Shown: positions 30,052 to 33,906 of the stretch, one piece after another
How positions within the stretch are numbered: the stretch's first letter is position 1
How the letters are laid out: every line of letters begins with the position of its first letter
Origin: Bacteroidota bacterium
Lineage (GTDB): Bacteria; Bacteroidota; Bacteroidia; Palsa-965
Length of the DNA: 33,906 nt
Direction of reading: 5' to 3'
Assembly: GCA_003153435.1 (NCBI GenBank)
Contig: PLYR01000076.1
Coordinates: forward strand, 1-33,906
Made by a program: the position numbers and the translations under genes
The notes under the pieces: model-generated
What the model saw: only the letters and a program-made list of their open reading frames with translations
What the model was told of the DNA's origin: nothing
Databases searched by the model: none

Positions 30052-31872
30052 GTGATCAAAGAAGCCTTATTAGAAGTAAAGAACCTGACGACGGAATTCC
30101 GGACCGATGACGAGACTGTTACAGCCGTAAACAATATTGGTTTTATCCTTAACAAAGGAGAGACTATAGGCATAGTTGGAGAATCAGGTTCCGGGAAATC
30201 GGTGACTGCTCTTTCCATTATGAGGCTCATTTCCGAACCTCCGGGAAAGATTACTAATGGCCAGATCATTTTCCATTCCAAGACTAACACCTCCCCCGAT
30301 CTCGTTCATCTGCCTGAAAAGGAGATGCGGAAATTGAGAGGGAATGAGATTGCTATGATTTTTCAAGAACCGATGACATCCCTCAATCCGGTTTTTACCT
30401 GTGGAGACCAGGTCATGGAAGCCCTTATCCTTCATCAGAAAATGTTCAAGACTGATGCAAAAGCAAAAACCATAAAACTTTTTCATGAGGTACATCTTCC
30501 AAGACCGGAAGTAATTTTTGATTCATATCCTCACCAGCTTTCCGGAGGACAGAAACAAAGGGTTATGATAGCTATGGCCATGTCTTGCAAGCCATCTATA
30601 CTTATAGCTGATGAACCCACCACTGCACTTGATGTTACGGTGCAGGCAACGATTCTTGAACTCATGGAAAAACTCCAGAGAGAACATGATATGGGAATAC
30701 TCTTCATCACACACGATCTGGGAGTTATAGCAGAACTGGCCGATAAGGTGATTGTGATGTACAAAGGGAAGATTGTGGAACAAGGAAATGTATGGGATAT
30801 TTTCTCAAATCCTCAGCATCCTTACACCAAAGGCTTACTGGCTTGCCGCCCTCCTCTCAACAAACGCCTAAGGTGGTTACCTACAGTTTCTGACTTTATG
30901 AATACCGACAGAGACGGGAATATGACGGAGAGTGATAAATCGGTAGAGCAGGTAACAAGCAGCCTGACTGTGACAGTCGAAGAAAGAAGGAATACTCATA
31001 AAGAATTATATGAGCGTAAACCTATTCTCGAACTCCGGAATATTCATACTTACTTCCCGATTAATAAAGGGCTTTTCGGTCGTGCGAAGGGATACGTGAA
31101 AGCAGTAGATGATGTGAGCTTTGATGTTTATCCGGGTGAAACACTTGGATTAGTAGGTGAATCAGGATGTGGAAAGACAACATTAGGTCGAACCATTCTG
31201 AGACTTATTGAACCTACCAAAGGGTCCATTATCTTTAAAGCGAGAGACATTACTAATCTGAACATGAAAGATATGCGGACCCTTCGAAAGGATATCCAGA
31301 TTATCTTTCAAGATCCCTATTCTTCTCTCAACCCCCGAATCACTATAGGAGAAGCATTACTTGAACCCATGAATGTTCATGGGATTCTGGAAAATGAAAA
31401 AAAGCGTAAAGAACGGGTCATTGAACTTCTTCATCGGGTGAATATGAGTGATCAGCATTTCTATCGATACCCTCATGAATTTTCGGGCGGACAAAGACAA
31501 CGGATATGCATTGCACGAGCCCTTGCCCTGAATCCACAGTTTATCATTTGCGATGAATCTGTTTCTGCACTTGATGTGTCAGTCCAGGCTCAGGTACTGA
31601 ACCTGCTTAATGAGCTGAAAAAAGAATTCCAGTTCACCTATATTTTCATTTCTCACGACCTGAGTGTGGTGAAATTTATGAGCGATCGGATGGTAGTGAT
31701 GAACAAAGGGAAAGTGGAAGAGATGGGAGATGCAGACAGCATTTATAATAACCCTCAAACCGAGTATACCAGAAATCTCATCAATGCAATCCCGAAAGGG
31801 GACCTTAACGATATTCAGGCTTCTGTAAAAAAGAAGCTTGCCTGGAAAAAAGGCCAGCCAGCTTCAGCCTAG
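30052..31872 (+). CDS. tandem ABC transporter ATPase, peptide/nickel type (DppD-DppF or GsiA-like fusion)
   Basis: This is a 606-residue cytoplasmic ATPase with two complete nucleotide-binding domains in one chain. NBD1 has Walker A GESGSGKS (about 43-50), signature LSGGQKQR (about 163-170) and Walker B ILIADEPTTALD. NBD2 has Walker A GESGCGKT (about 369-376), signature FSGGQRQR (about 477-484) and Walker B FIICDESVSALD, with Ser in place of the usual Pro. Oligopeptide-type features follow each domain (NPQHPYTKGLL and NPQTEYTRNLI). It energises uptake of peptides or similar solutes, but no permease or binding protein is adjacent. The start is GTG. The 3' end overlaps the convergent metF by 4 bp. 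Confidence 0.94.
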   Translation: MIKEALLEVKNLTTEFRTDDETVTAVNNIGFILNKGETIGIVGESGSGKSVTALSIMRLISEPPGKITNGQIIFHSKTNTSPDLVHLPEKEMRKLRGNEIAMIFQEPMTSLNPVFTCGDQVMEALILHQKMFKTDAKAKTIKLFHEVHLPRPEVIFDSYPHQLSGGQKQRVMIAMAMSCKPSILIADEPTTALDVTVQATILELMEKLQREHDMGILFITHDLGVIAELADKVIVMYKGKIVEQGNVWDIFSNPQHPYTKGLLACRPPLNKRLRWLPTVSDFMNTDRDGNMTESDKSVEQVTSSLTVTVEERRNTHKELYERKPILELRNIHTYFPINKGLFGRAKGYVKAVDDVSFDVYPGETLGLVGESGCGKTTLGRTILRLIEPTKGSIIFKARDITNLNMKDMRTLRKDIQIIFQDPYSSLNPRITIGEALLEPMNVHGILENEKKRKERVIELLHRVNMSDQHFYRYPHEFSGGQRQRICIARALALNPQFIICDESVSALDVSVQAQVLNLLNELKKEFQFTYIFISHDLSVVKFMSDRMVVMNKGKVEEMGDADSIYNNPQTEYTRNLINAIPKGDLNDIQASVKKKLAWKKGQPASA

Positions 31873-32822
31873 AAGACCTCACTCGCAACTCGTCGGGTAG
31901 CATCAGAAACTCCCATAGTATAGAAGTGTAAACAAGGAACTCCTTGTTTGATCAGTTCTTTGCACTGCATGATAGCCCAACGAATACCCACCTCTTTTAC
32001 TTCTGCATCGGTCTTGCACTTTTCGATTTCTTCCAAGAGGGCCTGAGGCACATCAATCTTGAAGGTCTTTGGCAAAAGAACCGCCTGCTTCTTAGTGGTT
32101 AGAATTTTGATTCCGGGGATGATCGGAACATTAATCCCCATGTCCTTACACATCTTACTGAACTCCAAAAAACGGGGGTTATCGAAAAACATCTGAGTTA
32201 CTATGTAATGTGCCCCTCCATCAATCTTTGCCTTCAGGTGCTTCATATCAGCAATCATGTTGGGCGACTCAAAATGCTTCTCCGGATATCCTGCAACCCC
32301 GATACAGAAGTTGGTAGGAGCCACTTCCCTCAATTCATCTTCCAGATAATGACCTTTGTTCATTCTGACAATCTGCTTCACCAGATCAAGAGCATATGGG
32401 TGGCCATTTGGTTCAGGAACAAATGTGGGCTCTGTCTTGATAGAATCGCCACGCAAGGCGAGGACATTATCTATACCTAGGAACTGGAGGTCAATCAATG
32501 CATTTTCAGTTTCCTCGATGGAGAACCCGCCGCAGATAATATGCGGAATGGCATCAACCCTGTATTTATTCATGAGTGCGGCGCAGATACCGACAGTACC
32601 AGGCCTCTTTCGAATACTTACTTTTTCGAGGTATCCCCCATCACGTTTCTTATACAGGTATTCCTCCCGGTGATAAGTAACGTCAATAAAAGAAGGCTTA
32701 AACTCCATCAATGGGTCAATAGAGTCGAAGATAGATTGAATACTCTTTCCTTTAAGAGGGGGTAAAATCTCTATGGAGAAAAGCGTCGATTTGGCGTTCT
32801 GGAGATGGTCTGTAACTTTCAT
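31869..32822 (-). CDS. metF: 5,10-methylenetetrahydrofolate reductase
   Basis: This enzyme reduces 5,10-methylenetetrahydrofolate to 5-methyltetrahydrofolate with an FAD cofactor, supplying the methyl group for methionine synthesis. The 317-residue TIM-barrel protein has the expected segments: FSIEILPPLKG with the catalytic glutamate, FIDVTYHREE, IPHIICGGFSIEETENALID, LGIDNVLALRGDS, FCIGVAGYPEKH, GAHYIVTQMFFDN and GVPCLHFYTMG. The length matches bacterial MetF. It is divergent from lepA, with 90 bp between the start codons, and its stop overlaps the convergent ABC ATPase gene by 4 bp. The minus-strand TACATTTA at 32847-32840 may be its -7 box. Confidence 0.96.
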   Translation of the reverse strand: MKVTDHLQNAKSTLFSIEILPPLKGKSIQSIFDSIDPLMEFKPSFIDVTYHREEYLYKKRDGGYLEKVSIRKRPGTVGICAALMNKYRVDAIPHIICGGFSIEETENALIDLQFLGIDNVLALRGDSIKTEPTFVPEPNGHPYALDLVKQIVRMNKGHYLEDELREVAPTNFCIGVAGYPEKHFESPNMIADMKHLKAKIDGGAHYIVTQMFFDNPRFLEFSKMCKDMGINVPIIPGIKILTTKKQAVLLPKTFKIDVPQALLEEIEKCKTDAEVKEVGIRWAIMQCKELIKQGVPCLHFYTMGVSDATRRVASEVF

Positions 32823-32839
32823 AAACTTAAATTAAGGTG

Positions 32840-32847
32840 TAAATGTA
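32840..32847 (-). promoter_or_regulatory. possible -7 box of metF
   Basis: TACATTTA on the minus strand is one mismatch from TAnnTTTG and lies 17 nt before the metF start. No TTG is found at the usual distance. It lies next to the -33 box of lepA, so the two divergent promoters would be close or overlapping. Confidence 0.3.
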
Positions 32848-32851
32848 GTAA

Positions 32852-32881
32852 TTGATTTTCAAGGGTAAAAGAGTATCTTTA
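32852..32881 (+). promoter_or_regulatory. lepA promoter
   Basis: TTG at 32852-32854 and TATCTTTA at 32874-32881 are 19 bp apart, matching the Bacteroidota -33/-7 layout with one mismatch in the -7 box. Transcription would start about 25 nt before the ATG at 32913. Confidence 0.55.
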
Positions 32882-32912
32882 CGCTCCTTGTAAAGAGGGG
32901 TACCCGAGCTTC

Positions 32913-33906
32913 ATGAAAAACATCCGTAATTTCTGTATCATTGCCCATATCGACCATGGCAAAAGTACCCTGGCCGACCGTCTGCTGGAGTTCACCAAAA
33001 CCATTTCCAAAAGGGATATGGAAAATCAGGTTCTGGATGATATGGATCTAGAAAAGGAACGTGGCATTACCATTAAAAGCCATGCAATCCAGATGAGTTA
33101 TGACTGGAAAGGCACTTCTTATGTGCTAAACCTCATCGATACTCCCGGCCATGTTGATTTTTCCTACGAAGTTTCCCGCTCCATCGCTTCTTGTGAAGGA
33201 GCGCTGCTGATTGTTGATGCAGCCCAGGGTATCCAGGCTCAGACTATTTCCAATCTGTATCTGGCTCTGGAGCACGATTTGAAAATCATTCCTGTATTGA
33301 ATAAAATAGACCTTCCAAGTGCAGAGCCCGAAGCTGTTAAAGATCAAATCGTGGACCTGCTCGGATGTGACAGAGATGAGATTATTCATGCTTCCGGCAA
33401 AACCGGATTAGGAATTGAGGATATCCTGACAGCGATTATTGACCGTATCCCCCCTCCTCAGGGTGATCCGGCAGCCCCTTTGCAAGCTTTAGTATTTGAT
33501 TCAGTCTTCAATTCTTTCAGAGGCATTATTGCTTATTTCAAAGTAAAAAACGGCACTCTCCGTAAAGGAGATAAAGTTAAGTTCATGGCCAGTGGTCATG
33601 AATACATAGCGGAAGAGGTTGGGGTTCTAAAGCTCACTCTTTCTCCTAAGCCGGAAGTCAGTGCAGGAAATGTAGCGTACATTATTTCAGGCATTAAGGA
33701 AGCTAAAGAAGTGAAAGTAGGTGACACGATTACAACGGTGCATCACCCAGCTACAGAGGCTATTCAAGGGTTTGAAGATGTAAAACCAATGGTGTTCGCG
33801 GGCATATATCCTGTCGATACGGATGATTTTGAGGAGCTCCGGTTTTCTATGGATAAACTTCAGCTCAACGACGCTTCACTGACTTTCGAACCAGAATCTT
33901 CAGCAG
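32913..33906 (+). CDS. lepA: elongation factor 4 (LepA), 3' end missing
   Basis: This is a translational GTPase that acts on the ribosome, where it remodels stalled or mis-translocated complexes and aids 30S biogenesis. The window holds the first 331 residues of a protein of about 600, and the frame is open to the last base. The GTPase domain has the P-loop AHIDHGKST (G1), the switch I segment [10 protein letters not shown] (G2), DTPGHVDF (G3), NKIDLPSA (G4) and the following SGKTGLGI (G5). Domain II begins near residue 190 ([20 protein letters not shown]). The IDHGK and ERGITIK wording is specific for LepA rather than EF-G. It is divergent from metF. Confidence 0.97.
   Translation, partial: MKNIRNFCIIAHIDHGKSTLADRLLEFTKTISKRDMENQVLDDMDLEKERGITIKSHAIQMSYDWKGTSYVLNLIDTPGHVDFSYEVSRSIASCEGALLIVDAAQGIQAQTISNLYLALEHDLKIIPVLNKIDLPSAEPEAVKDQIVDLLGCDRDEIIHASGKTGLGIEDILTAIIDRIPPPQGDPAAPLQALVFDSVFNSFRGIIAYFKVKNGTLRKGDKVKFMASGHEYIAEEVGVLKLTLSPKPEVSAGNVAYIISGIKEAKEVKVGDTITTVHHPATEAIQGFEDVKPMVFAGIYPVDTDDFEELRFSMDKLQLNDASLTFEPESSA

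Noticed and set aside
1-33906. tRNA or rRNA genes, CRISPR arrays, insertion sequences, prophage or integrase genes, and defence islands.
   Set aside because: None was seen on reading both strands. Every stretch longer than about 300 bases is occupied by a coding region.

Overview
The window looks like a chromosomal segment of a member of the phylum Bacteroidota. It is moderately AT-rich. It has an envelope and secretion gene set typical of that phylum: a PorP/SprF-family type IX secretion protein, a protein with a T9SS-type C-terminal sorting domain, a lamin-tail surface protein, and a TlpA-like oxidoreductase. Upstream of many genes there are boxes matching the Bacteroidota -7 promoter element TAnnTTTG, several with a TTTG/TTG-like -33 element about 19-22 bp upstream. 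The order or genus cannot be decided from the sequence alone. No tRNA, rRNA, CRISPR array, insertion sequence, phage gene or plasmid gene was seen, so this reads as core-genome territory.

Layout. 1-3320: the end of dxr (isoprenoid synthesis), the site-2 protease rseP, and an unknown exported protein whose 3' end carries a run of 13 C. 3432-6360: an ALDH7-type aldehyde dehydrogenase, an intergenic 15-bp-stem hairpin repeat, and a TlpA-like exported thioredoxin protein. 6426-9667: lysS, gpsA and a membrane-anchored SGNH hydrolase in one direction. 9682-15607, minus strand: rnr followed 5 bp later by a large polytopic membrane protein with a C-terminal beta-sandwich, a YwqK-like exported repeat protein with a strong terminator, and a small T9SS cargo protein. 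15693-18138: an unknown all-helical protein converging on asd. 18139-18436: a short intergenic region that looks like an attenuator for asd and also holds the promoter of the next gene. 18437-23781: a large lamin-tail protein, an ECF sigma factor overlapping a single-pass membrane protein, and a PorP/SprF protein. 23808-29839: uvrC, a PGI/PMI-like sugar-phosphate isomerase, lipB, a membrane-anchored serine hydrolase, an unknown protein and a PolB-type 3'-5' exonuclease. 30052-33906: a tandem peptide-type ABC ATPase, metF (minus) and the start of lepA.

Most genes are housekeeping: isoprenoid, lipoate, folate, aspartate-family amino acid and phospholipid-precursor synthesis, tRNA charging, RNA decay, DNA repair and translation. 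The surface and secretion genes form a looser theme around 14.2-23.8 kb. The most interesting non-coding signal is upstream of asd. There, a 21-codon leader ORF, an antiterminator-like pairing and an intrinsic terminator are arranged as in ribosome-mediated attenuation. Other points worth a look are the C13 and G9 homopolymer runs inside genes, an inverted repeat embedded in the sigma-factor promoter, and several promoter boxes so close to start codons that the mRNAs may be leaderless.
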